Assembly: GCF_003031265.1 (NCBI RefSeq)
Contig: NZ_CP019966.1
Location: 3,596,001 to 3,660,000, forward strand
Source of the DNA: Rhodopseudomonas palustris
GTDB lineage: Bacteria; Pseudomonadota; Alphaproteobacteria; Rhizobiales; Xanthobacteraceae
Length of the DNA: 64,000 nucleotides
Direction of reading: 5' to 3'
Of the stretch, positions 1-17,048 are shown one piece after another; position 1 is the first letter of the stretch, and each line of letters starts with the position of its first letter. The notes beneath the pieces were generated by a model that was given only the letters and a program-made list of their open reading frames with translations, was not told where the DNA came from and did not search any database. Both the position numbers and the translations under genes were made by a program.

Positions 1-638
1 ATCAGCTGCTCGTTGCCATTCTGGATCGAATACAGGCCGATATAGCCGTCGATATCCATCACGAAGTTCTTGAGCGCGTTGAGGCCGTTGGTGTTGTGGC
101 TCTCGGTGGCGATGTCGGACTTCGCCATCACCTTGAAGAAGCGCTTGGCGGTGGAGTCCTCGACTTCCTTGTCGAGCAGCTGCTCGCAATTGGTCCAGGC
201 CCAGGGATGTTCGTTGTCGTGCGCGCCGACGCCTTCGTAATACTGGGTCGGCGTCATCTGCTCGGTGCACTTCTTGCGAAACGCGACGATCGCCTCGGCG
301 GTCTTGTCGCCGTACTTCTTGCGCATGCCCGGCACGTCGTTGAGCAGCTCGCCGTCGAGCTGCACCTGCTCGGCATCCATCGGGATGGTCTGCAGGCCGA
401 AGTGCTGCACCAGTTCCCGCAGCGGATCCGGGCCGGTCATCGAGTAATCGTAGAGTTCGGCGACGCCGGCCTCGTACATCGCCGGCGCGGTCTCGAATTT
501 CTGGGTGACGATCTTGCCGCCGAGCCGATCGGAGGCCTCGAAGATGGTGACCTTGCACAGGCCCCCGAGCTTTCGTTTGAGATACCAGGCGCTCATCAGA
601 CCGCCCGGGCCGCCACCTACGATTGCAAGGTCAAACAT
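1..638 (-). CDS. FAD-dependent oxidoreductase, amine-oxidase-like (N-terminal 212 residues; rest beyond window)
   Basis: The reading frame is open from an ATG at 636-638 to the window edge, so the C-terminal part is missing. The protein begins MFDLAIVGGGPGGLMSAWYL, a classic FAD-binding Rossmann start (GxGxxG plus small residues) as in flavin amine oxidases and phytoene or protoporphyrinogen oxidase relatives. A second conserved stretch, EASDRLGGKI near residues 37-46, fits the ExxxRxGG signature of that superfamily. The substrate cannot be told from this fragment. It lies downstream of rpoC on the same strand, but the rpoC terminator and about 300 bases separate them, so it is probably an independent transcript. 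No frameshift is seen. Confidence 0.85.
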   Translation of the reverse strand, partial: MFDLAIVGGGPGGLMSAWYLKRKLGGLCKVTIFEASDRLGGKIVTQKFETAPAMYEAGVAELYDYSMTGPDPLRELVQHFGLQTIPMDAEQVQLDGELLNDVPGMRKKYGDKTAEAIVAFRKKCTEQMTPTQYYEGVGAHDNEHPWAWTNCEQLLDKEVEDSTAKRFFKVMAKSDIATESHNTNGLNALKNFVMDIDGYIGLYSIQNGNEQL

Positions 639-885
639 GGTGCTCTTTCAACATCCCGCGGCATCGATCGCCACGCAGCGTGTCTCTGCTCCGCGCCATC
701 GGTCGAGGCGTGATTCTCCGAGAAAATCAGCGTGACTTCAGCGACTTGGGGCTGGTTTTGACGGCGAAACGGCGCCCCTGTGCCGGATTCCCGTCGTTCG
801 GCATACAGCAAGGCGCCTTTCACCTGAAGGGAAGATGAACAACCCGTAAGGTGGCGGCAAAAGGCCCGGAATGCGGCCCAGATAT
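639..885. other. Intergenic region without a recognisable gene
   Basis: This stretch separates the oxidoreductase start from the rpoC terminator. It should hold the oxidoreductase promoter, but no confident -35/-10 pair was found. Short frames on both strands have no family resemblance and no good ribosome binding site. Confidence 0.5.
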
Positions 886-912
886 GAGAAAGGCCGGCAC
901 AAGGCCGGCCCT
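886..912 (-). terminator. Rho-independent terminator of the rplJL-rpoBC operon
   Basis: On the minus strand, 30 bases after the rpoC stop, a GGCCGGC stem (904-910) pairs perfectly with GCCGGCC (892-898) across a five-base loop. It is followed by TTTCTC. Position, stem and T-rich tail fit an intrinsic terminator. Confidence 0.7.
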
Positions 913-940
913 TCCCAGGATTGAATGGCAGAAGCGAACG

Positions 941-5143
<4,203 letters not shown>

Positions 5144-5284
5144 CGCCATCTCCTCGCGTGCCGGTCGTCACCAGCCGCAAAATCGGAATTCCAGAGGCAC
5201 TCCCCGTCGCGCGCGTGACGCTGGCGCGGCGGAGACACCCGGCGGCCGGCGCAAAGCGCACGCCGCCGGGCTCGACGCATTGAG

Positions 5285-9409
<4,125 letters not shown>

Positions 9410-9834
9410 CGTGGCCTCTCGTTTCGTCGCCCGGTGGGGCGAACCTTCCGGAGCGCGAGCCGCCTCGCCCCCGGGTTGAATACCGAACATCCGAAATTCA
9501 GGAGCCAGATTTCAGGAACTAAATCCTAAGTCGGCTCAGCACTAATTCCGAACGCAAAATGACGCGCGGGGCGCTGCCGCACCCGCCCGTCGAAAACCTC
9601 ATCGTCACAGACCGAAAAAGCCCGAAATTGCCGATTCTCCCAGAGGCTGCGCGGACACATTACCACGTCCTCGCGCCTGCGCTTTCGTGCTGCCGGACCA
9701 ATATGGGACGGCAATGTGGAGATTCGAGGGGTTGTCCCCGCGTCTTTCCACACATTCCTGTGACGGCTCGTCCGGGCACACCGCAGCCCGCCTCGCCGTT
9801 GCCGCCCGGACCCGAGGGCCCGAACCGCGATCGT
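9410..9834. other. rplL-rpoB intergenic region, no gene
   Basis: About 425 bases between the rplL hairpin and the rpoB start. In many bacteria this spacer sets the ratio of ribosomal protein to polymerase by partial termination and RNA processing. Short frames here show no resemblance to a protein family. Confidence 0.6.
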
Positions 9835-9862
9835 GCCGGACCCGGGGAGACCCGGGCCCGGC
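9835..9862 (-). terminator. Hairpin after rplL, likely rplL-rpoB attenuator or processing site
   Basis: GCCGGACCCGGG and CCCGGGCCCGGC form a stem with 11 of 12 positions paired around a GAGA (TCTC on the minus strand) loop, starting 13 bases after the rplL stop. There is no T-run, so partial termination or RNase III processing is more likely than full intrinsic termination. Such a site is well known between rplL and rpoB in enterobacteria; its role here is inferred. Confidence 0.6.
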
Positions 9863-9875
9863 CAAACCGATCGGC

Positions 9876-10253
<378 letters not shown>

Positions 10254-10308
10254 TGAATCAGTTCCTTACGGGTATCAGTTCGAACCAGGGTTGATTGGGA
10301 GTGAAGCG

Positions 10309-10827
10309 TCAGGCCGCTTCGCTTTTGGAGGCATAGGCCTGAACCACGCGGGCCAGCTTCGCAGCCGGAGCGGTGGTGACCTGCGCGATCTTGGTCGCCG
10401 GGGCCTGGACGAGGCCGACCAGCTTGGCGCGCAGTTCATCGAGCGACGGCAGCGAGGCAAGAGCCTTGACGCCATCGACGTTCAGGACGGTTGTGCCCAT
10501 CGAACCGCCGAGAATGACGAACTTCTCGTTCGCCTTGGCGAATTCGACGGCAACTTTCGGCGCCGCCACCGGATCGCTGGATGTAGCGATCACAGTCGGC
10601 CCCTTCAGCAGGGAGCCGATGGCTGCGACGTCGGTGCCTTCAAGAGCAATTTTGGCGAGACGGTTCTTCGAAACCTTCACCGAGGCGCCCGCCTGCTTCA
10701 TCTGCTGGCGCAGCTTCTGCATCTGGGCAACGGTGAGGCCGGAATAGTGAGCGACGATCGCGACGCTGGTGGTCTGGAACAGACCATTCAGCGATTCGAC
10801 CGCCTCTTTTTTTGCCGCTCTTTCCAC
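10309..10827 (-). CDS. rplJ: 50S ribosomal protein L10
   Basis: L10 anchors the L7/L12 stalk to 23S rRNA and, with L12, represses its own mRNA. The product is 172 residues with the family start (M)[16 protein letters not shown]. The start is a GTG at 10825-10827, preceded by GGAGAGAG with six bases of spacing. The longer ATG-type extension to 10914 runs through the leader RNA and is not part of the protein. The C-terminal helix rich in Ala and Lys, which binds L12 dimers, is present. Confidence 0.95.
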   Translation of the reverse strand: MERAAKKEAVESLNGLFQTTSVAIVAHYSGLTVAQMQKLRQQMKQAGASVKVSKNRLAKIALEGTDVAAIGSLLKGPTVIATSSDPVAAPKVAVEFAKANEKFVILGGSMGTTVLNVDGVKALASLPSLDELRAKLVGLVQAPATKIAQVTTAPAAKLARVVQAYASKSEAA

Positions 10828-10849
10828 AGCAAGCTCTCTCCGGTTGGCG

Positions 10850-10936
10850 GTCCCTACGAGCAGGACCACCGGGTTGCACCCACCGTCCCGCTCCAACCCG
10901 ACCCCGAGGCACAAGCCTCCAAGGACACGTAGGGCG
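10850..10936 (-). promoter_or_regulatory. Ribosomal protein L10 leader in the rplJ mRNA
   Basis: Immediately upstream of rplJ the transcript can close a long-range stem: CCCTACG (complement of 10928-10934) with CGTAGGG (complement of 10852-10858), a perfect seven-base match. Inside lie smaller hairpins, including GGAGGC/GCCTC and GGGTGCAACCC. A closed arm with internal hairpins just before rplJ is how L10 leaders look across bacteria. The kink-turn itself was not modelled, so the detailed structure is inference. Confidence 0.6.
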
Positions 10937-11640
10937 AGACGATCGTGAATTGCCTGCCCTCCCGAACCGGCTCCGGCTGATCGCCTTCGCCCGAACGGGG
11001 TGTCGAGGTTCGAACCCTATCCGCATCCCGACGCCCGTAGCGTTGGGACACAAAATCCGGTCTTCACCCGTCTATGCAGGCCGTATGATTAAGCCTTTGA
11101 GGAAACGTAAGCTTCCGCTTCGGCGCCTGCAGTCTTGGACAGGACCAAGATCGTTCTGGCAAATAGTCCGGCGAGCCGGCCTATCGACCTTTCCGATCCC
11201 TGCCCGCATTCCGATCGAGCGACAGTGTTCTGCATCCTTCAGCGATCCGGGTGGATGAGTTGAAGGAACAGTCTCCTATCGATCAAGTCATTGGAATGCG
11301 CGCACGGGCGCGCCAACCACAGCCGGCACGCCCGGAGCGGGGTGTTTAGCGAGTCTTAATGCGCTTGCCAAGAGCAAACTTCGCCAATCGGCACGATTTT
11401 GGCATAGGGGCCCACTCAAGGGGGCCGCGGCGGCAGCGACGAGGTGAATCTTGCCGGATCGAGCCGGGCCGCGCAAGCCTTCCGGTCGACCGACTCAGCG
11501 GTCCGACAAGAGGCGCCGGCCCGCCCGCTCATCTTCAGCGAGACGATGAGCCGGGGTGACCATGTCCTTGTCGGCGTTGCGGGTTCGGCTGCAGATCTGG
11601 CGGCAGTTCCCAACCTGTCGGCGTGACCTGGGCCGGTAAG
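10937..11640. other. Long upstream region of rplJ, no gene recognised
   Basis: Roughly 700 bases between the L10 leader and the 2-hydroxyacid dehydrogenase stop. Frames on both strands are short and arginine- or proline-rich with no family signature. The region should carry the promoter(s) of rplJL-rpoBC. An inverted repeat CTTGG...CCAAG is visible near 11135-11150. Confidence 0.5.
11343..11371 (-). promoter_or_regulatory. Candidate sigma-70 promoter for rplJL-rpoBC
   Basis: On the minus strand TTGGCA (complement of 11366-11371) is followed after 17 bases by TAAACA (complement of 11343-11348). The -35 element differs from consensus at one position; the -10 is only a fair match. It points toward rplJ about 500 bases away. 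Assigned from spacing and sequence alone. Confidence 0.3.
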
Positions 11641-11642
11641 TG

Positions 11643-12593
11643 TTACCCCTGCACCGGATTCGGCAGTGCCTGCCCCGCGAAGAACGCCGCCAGATTGGCG
11701 ATGACGCAGTCCTGCATCGCACGGTGGGCTTCCTGGGTGTGGCCGCCGATATGCGGCGTCAGCACCACGTTCGGAAACTCGGCCAGCGCATCGGGCGCGT
11801 ACGGCTCCTGCGCGAACACGTCGAGGCCGGCCCCGGCAATCGTGCCATCGGCCAGAGCGGCGATCAGCGCCGGCTGATCGATCACCGAACCGCGCGAGAT
11901 GTTGACCACGACACCGCTCGGCCCGAGCCGCTTCAGCATGCCGGCATCGATGATGTTCTCGGTATCCGGGCCGGCGCGGACCGCGACCAGCAGCACGTCG
12001 CACCACTCCACCAGTTCGGTGAGGCTGCCGATATAGGTGTAAGGCACGTCGTGGCGGCTGCGGCTGTGATAGGCGACCTCGGTCTCGAAGCCGGCGACAC
12101 GGGCGGCAATCTTGCGGCCTATCTCGCCGATACCATAGACCCCGACCTTGGCGCCGGTCAGTCCGCGCGGCGGCTTCAGCATCGGCGACGGCTTGGCGCC
12201 GGACCAGCCCCCAGCCCGCACATAGGCGTCGGCCGGCAGCACCCGCCGCATCAGCGCCAACAGCAGCGCCAGCGCCAGATCGGCGACCGCGGAGGCATTC
12301 GCTGCCGGGCTGTTGCCGACCACGATGCCGCGCTCGGCGGCCGCCTTCAGGTCGACGCCGTCATAGCCGGTGCCGTAGCAGACCACCGCGCCGAGCGCCG
12401 GCAGCATGTCGAAAGTCTCACGGCCGAGCGGCTGGCCGCCCATCGTCAGCAGCGCGCGGACATCGGCGAGCTCGGCGGCACTGAACACCTGATCCGCCGG
12501 CTTGCCGGCGGTCTCCAGAAGCTCGAACCGCTCGGCAAATCTCCCCAGCATCGACCGCCCAAACCGCGACGCCACCAGAACCTTGTCGGCCAT
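11643..12593 (-). CDS. D-isomer-specific 2-hydroxyacid dehydrogenase (NAD(P)-dependent)
   Basis: Reduces 2-oxoacids such as glyoxylate or hydroxypyruvate, or oxidises the matching D-2-hydroxyacids. The product is 316 residues. The nucleotide-binding fold shows VGVYGIGEIGRK (GxGxxG). Catalytic residues are visible as the Arg in VAVRAGPDTENII, the Glu in FAQEPYAP and the His in TPHIGGHT. The start MADKVLVASRFG was chosen because GGAGGGG precedes it; an upstream Met has no such site and would overlap the rplA terminator. It sits between rplA and rplJ yet is unrelated to translation. GHRB/hydroxypyruvate reductase type is the likeliest subfamily; the substrate is uncertain. Confidence 0.9.
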   Translation of the reverse strand: MADKVLVASRFGRSMLGRFAERFELLETAGKPADQVFSAAELADVRALLTMGGQPLGRETFDMLPALGAVVCYGTGYDGVDLKAAAERGIVVGNSPAANASAVADLALALLLALMRRVLPADAYVRAGGWSGAKPSPMLKPPRGLTGAKVGVYGIGEIGRKIAARVAGFETEVAYHSRSRHDVPYTYIGSLTELVEWCDVLLVAVRAGPDTENIIDAGMLKRLGPSGVVVNISRGSVIDQPALIAALADGTIAGAGLDVFAQEPYAPDALAEFPNVVLTPHIGGHTQEAHRAMQDCVIANLAAFFAGQALPNPVQG

Positions 12594-12626
12594 TTCTGCC
12601 CCTCCCGTTTTTTGTTGTTTTGCGAG

Positions 12627-12662
12627 CAAACAAAAAGGGCGAACGGGTTGCCCCGTCCGCCC
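12627..12662 (-). terminator. Rho-independent terminator after rplA
   Basis: The minus-strand transcript forms an 11-base-pair stem (12637-12647 with 12652-12662, one G-U pair) with a GCAA loop, followed by TTTTTGTTTG. It lies 31 bases after the rplA stop and closes the secE-nusG-rplKA operon. Confidence 0.85.
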
Positions 12663-12693
12663 TCTTCAAATCGTCATCGTCCGGGCAACGGAC

Positions 12694-13383
12694 TTAGTGG
12701 ACGGTGCCCGGCTCGACCTTCACGCCCGGGCCCATGGTCGAGGACACCGCGACGCGCTGAATGTAGGTACCCTTGGCGCCGGTCGGCTTGGCCTTATTGA
12801 CCGCGTCCGCGAGCGCCTTGATGTTCTCCACCAGCTTGTCGGCATCGAACGAGGCCTTGCCGACGCCGGCCTGGATGATACCGGCCTTCTCGACGCGGAA
12901 CTCGACCGAACCGCCCTTGGCACCCTTGACCGCGCCGGCGACGTCCATGGTCACCGTGCCGATCTTCGGGTTCGGCATCATGCCACGCGGGCCGAGCACC
13001 TTACCGAGGCGGCCAACCAGGGGCATCATGTCCGGGGTCGCGATGCAGCGGTCGAAGTTGATGTTGCCGGCCTGAACCTGCTCCACCAGATCTTCCGCGC
13101 CGACCACGTCGGCGCCCGCAGCCTTGGCTTCGTCAGCCTTGGCGCCACGCGCGAACACGCCGACGCGCACGGTGCGGCCGGTGCCGTTCGGCAGCATGAC
13201 CACGCCGCGGACCATCTGGTCAGCGTGACGCGGATCGACGCCGAGGTTGATCGCGACCTCGATGGTCTCGTCGAACTTCGAGATGGCGCGCTCCTTGACC
13301 AGCTTCACCGCTTCGTCGAGCGGATACAGCTTGGTGCGGTCGATGCCTTCCCGGATCTTCTTCAGACGCTTACCGATTGCCAT
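12694..13383 (-). CDS. rplA: 50S ribosomal protein L1
   Basis: L1 binds 23S rRNA at the E-site stalk and represses the rplKA mRNA. It has 229 residues, the usual length, starting [20 protein letters not shown]. The L1 signature region [17 protein letters not shown] is intact. It starts seven bases after the rplK stop, with GTAAGG as ribosome binding site, so the two are translationally coupled. Confidence 0.98.
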   Translation of the reverse strand: MAIGKRLKKIREGIDRTKLYPLDEAVKLVKERAISKFDETIEVAINLGVDPRHADQMVRGVVMLPNGTGRTVRVGVFARGAKADEAKAAGADVVGAEDLVEQVQAGNINFDRCIATPDMMPLVGRLGKVLGPRGMMPNPKIGTVTMDVAGAVKGAKGGSVEFRVEKAGIIQAGVGKASFDADKLVENIKALADAVNKAKPTGAKGTYIQRVAVSSTMGPGVKVEPGTVH

Positions 13384-13390
13384 GTTCGCC

Positions 13391-13819
13391 TTACCCCTCG
13401 ACCCGCAGGCCCATCGAACGGGCAGAGCCCTCGACCATACGCATGGCCGAATCGACGGTGTCGCAATTGAGATCCTTCATCTTCTTCTCGGCGATCTCGC
13501 GCACCTGCGCGGAGGTCACCTTGCCGACGAAGTCACGGCCCGGCGCCTTGGAGCCGGACTGGATCTTGGCCGCCTGCTTGAGGAAGTAGGACATCGGTGG
13601 GGTCTTCATCTCGAAGGTGAACGAACGATCGGCGTAGATCGTGATCACCACCGGAATCGGCGTGTTCTTCTCTTCCTTCTGGGTCTGCGCGTTGAACGCC
13701 TTGCAGAACTCCATGATGTTGAGGCCGCGCTGACCAAGCGCGGGACCGATCGGAGGCGACGGGTTCGCCGCTCCGGCCGGCACCTGCAACTTCAGGTATC
13801 CGGTCACTTTCTTTGCCAT
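13391..13819 (-). CDS. rplK: 50S ribosomal protein L11
   Basis: L11 forms the GTPase-associated centre with 23S rRNA. It has 142 residues with the proline-rich N-terminus ([18 protein letters not shown]) that contacts thiostrepton-type drugs and factors. GGAGAG lies eight bases before the ATG. Upstream, 214 bases holding a palindromic repeat separate it from nusG. Confidence 0.98.
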   Translation of the reverse strand: MAKKVTGYLKLQVPAGAANPSPPIGPALGQRGLNIMEFCKAFNAQTQKEEKNTPIPVVITIYADRSFTFEMKTPPMSYFLKQAAKIQSGSKAPGRDFVGKVTSAQVREIAEKKMKDLNCDTVDSAMRMVEGSARSMGLRVEG

Positions 13820-13946
13820 ACCAACTCTCCTGTTGCCGGCGAACCGGCGGTTTCAGGTTCCGTGGTGGGGCGCTTTCCGATGACTGGCGATCACCGGCAC
13901 GCCTCCCACGTCGCTTTTGAGCAAGACGCAAGCCCCGCTCACTCCC

Positions 13947-14025
13947 GTCATGCCCGGACTTGATCCGGGCATCCATCCCTCTTCAAACGAAGCGGATGGA
14001 TTGCCGGGTCAAGCCCGGCAATGAC
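13947..14025. repeat. GTCAT...ATGAC palindromic element, CCCGG-type
   Basis: Two short inverted repeats (TGCCCGGACTTGATCCGGGCA and a TTGCCGGGTCAAGCCCGGCAA-like arm) are bounded by GTCA and TGAC, making an overall imperfect palindrome of 79 bases. It lies between nusG and rplK. Similar elements occur at 21055, 22481 and 39022, so this is a dispersed intergenic repeat. Confidence 0.8.
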
Positions 14026-14033
14026 AGTAACGA

Positions 14034-14564
14034 TCAGACCTTCTCGACCTGACCGAATTCCAGTTCGACCGGGGTCGCGCGGCCGAAGATCGACACCGCG
14101 ACCTTCACGCGCGAACGCGCTTCGTCGATTTCCTCGACCACGCCGGAGAACGACGCGAACGGGCCGTCGGCGACGCGGACGTTCTCGCCGATCTCGAACG
14201 ACACCGACGCCTTCGGGCGCTCCACGCCTTCCTGCACCTGGTGCAGGATGCGCATCGCCTCGGACTCCGAGATCGGCATCGGCTTGTTCTCGGCGCCGAG
14301 GAAGCCGGTGACCTTCGGGGTGTTCTTGATCAGGTGGAAGGCTTCGTCGGTGAGGTTCATCTTCACCAGCACGTAGCCCGGGAAGAACTTGCGCTCGGCG
14401 TCGACCTTGCGGCCGCGGCGCACCTCGGTGACCTTCTCGGTCGGCACCAGCACCTGCTCGAACAGATCTTCCAGGCCGCGTTGCTTGGCCTGCTCCTTGA
14501 TCGATTCGGCGACCTTCTTTTCGAAGTTCGAATAGGCGTGGACGATATACCAGCGCATGCTCAT
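14034..14564 (-). CDS. nusG: Transcription termination/antitermination protein NusG
   Basis: NusG binds RNA polymerase and links it to Rho or the ribosome. It has 176 residues: an N-terminal NGN domain (MRWYIVHAYSNFEKKVAESI...FPGYVLVKM) and a C-terminal KOW domain (GENVRVADGPFASFSGVVEE). The ATG at 14564 is used, though an in-frame ATG two codons on is possible since neither has a strong ribosome binding site. It follows secE by 16 bases. Confidence 0.97.
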   Translation of the reverse strand: MSMRWYIVHAYSNFEKKVAESIKEQAKQRGLEDLFEQVLVPTEKVTEVRRGRKVDAERKFFPGYVLVKMNLTDEAFHLIKNTPKVTGFLGAENKPMPISESEAMRILHQVQEGVERPKASVSFEIGENVRVADGPFASFSGVVEEIDEARSRVKVAVSIFGRATPVELEFGQVEKV

Positions 14565-14580
14565 GGTAAGGGGCCTGCCG

Positions 14581-14769
14581 TCAAACGCCGAGCAACAGGC
14601 GGATCAGAACGCTGATCACCTGGTCGGCGGCAAAAAAGAAGATCGAAGCCAGCGCCACCATCACGAACACCATGATCGTGGTGATCGAGGTCTCGCGGCG
14701 GGTCGGCCAGGTCACCTTGGCGGTCTCGCTCCGCACTTCCTGCAGGAATTTGAACGGGCTGAAGGCCAT
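14581..14769 (-). CDS. secE: Preprotein translocase subunit SecE
   Basis: Essential single-span subunit of the SecYEG channel. The product is 62 residues, MAFSPFKFLQEVRSETAKVTW..., with the conserved amphipathic helix (EVRSETAKVTWPTRRE) and one membrane segment (about 34-58). The ATG at 14769 gives the family length; a longer frame to 14955 reaches into untranslated sequence. secE-nusG-rplK-rplA is the normal order. Confidence 0.96.
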   Translation of the reverse strand: MAFSPFKFLQEVRSETAKVTWPTRRETSITTIMVFVMVALASIFFFAADQVISVLIRLLLGV

Positions 14770-15068
14770 CGTGTGATCCAGATCAGTCGAATGTGGGTGT
14801 TTCAGAAATCCGAACAGCCCCGGTGAACCCAACCCTGGCGAACCTCGCCGGGGATGAGCCGACAACGGGCCCAATTTTCGGGAAATCAAAGCCGCGCCGG
14901 AAATCCGTCGAAGCGGGCCGGCAGCGAGTGAGGCCTTGTATGGCGAGTTCGGCAAAACGTCAAGCTGCGCGGCGGTGGACAGAGCCGCGCACGGGACCGT
15001 CGCGGCAACCCGCCGCAGACAGAAAAGCCGTTCAGTTTCAACCAGCTGTCAGATTTACGGAGCGCGCC
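14770..15068. other. tRNA-Trp to secE spacer, no gene
   Basis: About 300 bases between the tRNA and secE. It is expected to contain the secE promoter or a processed tRNA-secE leader. No protein-like frame and no clear promoter pair was identified. Confidence 0.5.
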
Positions 15069-15144
15069 TGGCAGGAGTGGAGAGGCTCGAACTCCCAACC
15101 CCCGGTTTTGGAGACCGGTGCTCTACCAATTGAGCTACACTCCT
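15069..15144 (-). tRNA. tRNA-Trp (anticodon CCA)
   Basis: The minus strand folds as a full cloverleaf: acceptor AGGAGTG/CACTCCT, D arm with AGCTCAATTGGTAGAGC, anticodon stem CCGGT/ACCGG with loop CTCCAAA (anticodon CCA), and T arm GGGAGTTCGAGCCTCTCC-like. CCA is encoded at the 3' end (15069-15071). It lies between tuf and secE, a common arrangement. Confidence 0.97.
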
Positions 15145-15227
15145 AGGGCCGGCGTCGCCGCCGAACGCGCCGGTTGAAGCATAGGCACCCCCCTGCTGGC
15201 AAGTGGGATGCGCGGTTAGGCTTTGGT

Positions 15228-15554
15228 CTATTCCACTGCCGCGTTGGGGGCGGGCTCTGCGGCCGGCTTCGATCCGGGCCGCGCCGGGCGCGCCAGCGCG
15301 CATTCCCGGTTGGCGCCGGTGCCCGGCGCATTCTCGAAAACGCAGCGGCTCGGCGGGGTGCCGCACACCCGGTTGAGCTCGCGGAAACCGACGCAGTGGC
15401 CATCCGGCGCGCGATAGCCAGGACCGCCCCTGCAGCCGCAACCTTTGCACGGCGGCCGGTCCGGACAGGCCGCCTCGCCTGCCATCGGCCATGCCCAAGC
15501 GAAAAGAAAAGCCGCGCATACGGCAAAGCGTATGCGCGGCTTCCCCAAGCTCAT
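15228..15554 (-). CDS. Small Cys-rich secreted protein of unknown function
   Basis: About 108 residues. The N-terminus (MSLGKPRIR, then a hydrophobic run FAVCAAFLFAWAWPMAG, then EAA) looks like a Sec signal peptide. The mature part has many Cys (CPDRPPCKGCGC..., HCVGF, VCGTPP, RCVFE) and a GGPGYRAPDGHC segment, as in short periplasmic proteins I recall from Bradyrhizobium relatives; function is unknown. An ATG one codon earlier (15557) is also possible. Its first codons lie exactly on the tuf terminator hairpin, so translation from the tuf mRNA would need readthrough. That overlap lowers confidence, though the Cys-rich composition is not expected by chance. Confidence 0.6.
   Translation of the reverse strand: MSLGKPRIRFAVCAAFLFAWAWPMAGEAACPDRPPCKGCGCRGGPGYRAPDGHCVGFRELNRVCGTPPSRCVFENAPGTGANRECALARPARPGSKPAAEPAPNAAVE
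15501..15542 (-). terminator. Terminator of the tuf transcript
   Basis: GCCGCGCATACG (15511-15522) and CGTATGCGCGGC (15529-15540) form a perfect 12-base-pair stem with a six-base loop. On the minus strand it is followed by TTTTCTTTTC. This is one of the strongest intrinsic terminators in the window and lies 130 bases after the tuf stop. Confidence 0.85.
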
Positions 15555-15570
15555 CACGTCGCTCGAGTTG

Positions 15571-15606
15571 TTACTCGATGATCGCGGCGACGACGCCTGC
15601 GCCCAC
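15571..15606 (-). pseudogene. Remnant of a second tuf 3' end (last 11 codons plus stop)
   Basis: The minus strand of 15571-15606 encodes [11 protein letters not shown] followed by TAA, identical in protein to the last 11 residues of the intact EF-Tu gene that ends at 15673. Seven of the 11 codons differ, all silently, and the stop is TAA instead of TGA. No further EF-Tu sequence precedes it. It sits 31 bases before the tuf terminator, where a tuf gene would be expected to end. It is best read as the original 3' end left behind after recombination or tandem duplication and deletion. Confidence 0.75.
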
Positions 15607-15607
15607 G

Positions 15608-15631
15608 CGAGTGCGATTTATCGCACTTGCG
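15608..15631 (-). repeat. Short hairpin between tuf and the tuf remnant
   Basis: GCGAGTGCGA and TCGCACTTGC pair over ten positions (one wobble) around a TTTA loop. It lies in the 66-base segment separating the intact tuf stop from the remnant. There is no T-run; it could be a stabilising 3' hairpin. Confidence 0.5.
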
Positions 15632-15672
15632 CATGATAGATGCGGTTGGAGCGCACGGAACGTTTGCTGCGA

Positions 15673-16863
<1,191 letters not shown>

Positions 16864-17048
16864 CGTTCTCCATCCTTGTCGGCGCCAGCCTGGAAGGCGG
16901 CGAAACCGCGGCTGGTTACTGCGGAAAAGCACCCTGTTCAAGCCGGATTTTATGGGTCAATCTGGCGCGGAATGCCCCCGCAGGCCCGGATGACACCCGT
17001 GTGAACACCGGCGCCGGACCACAACAAAAACAGCAATCGGGAAACGCC

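Noticed and set aside
10928..11258. Plus-strand frames upstream of rplJ as possible genes
   Set aside because: They overlap the L10 leader and rplJ 5' end, start without ribosome sites and have random composition.
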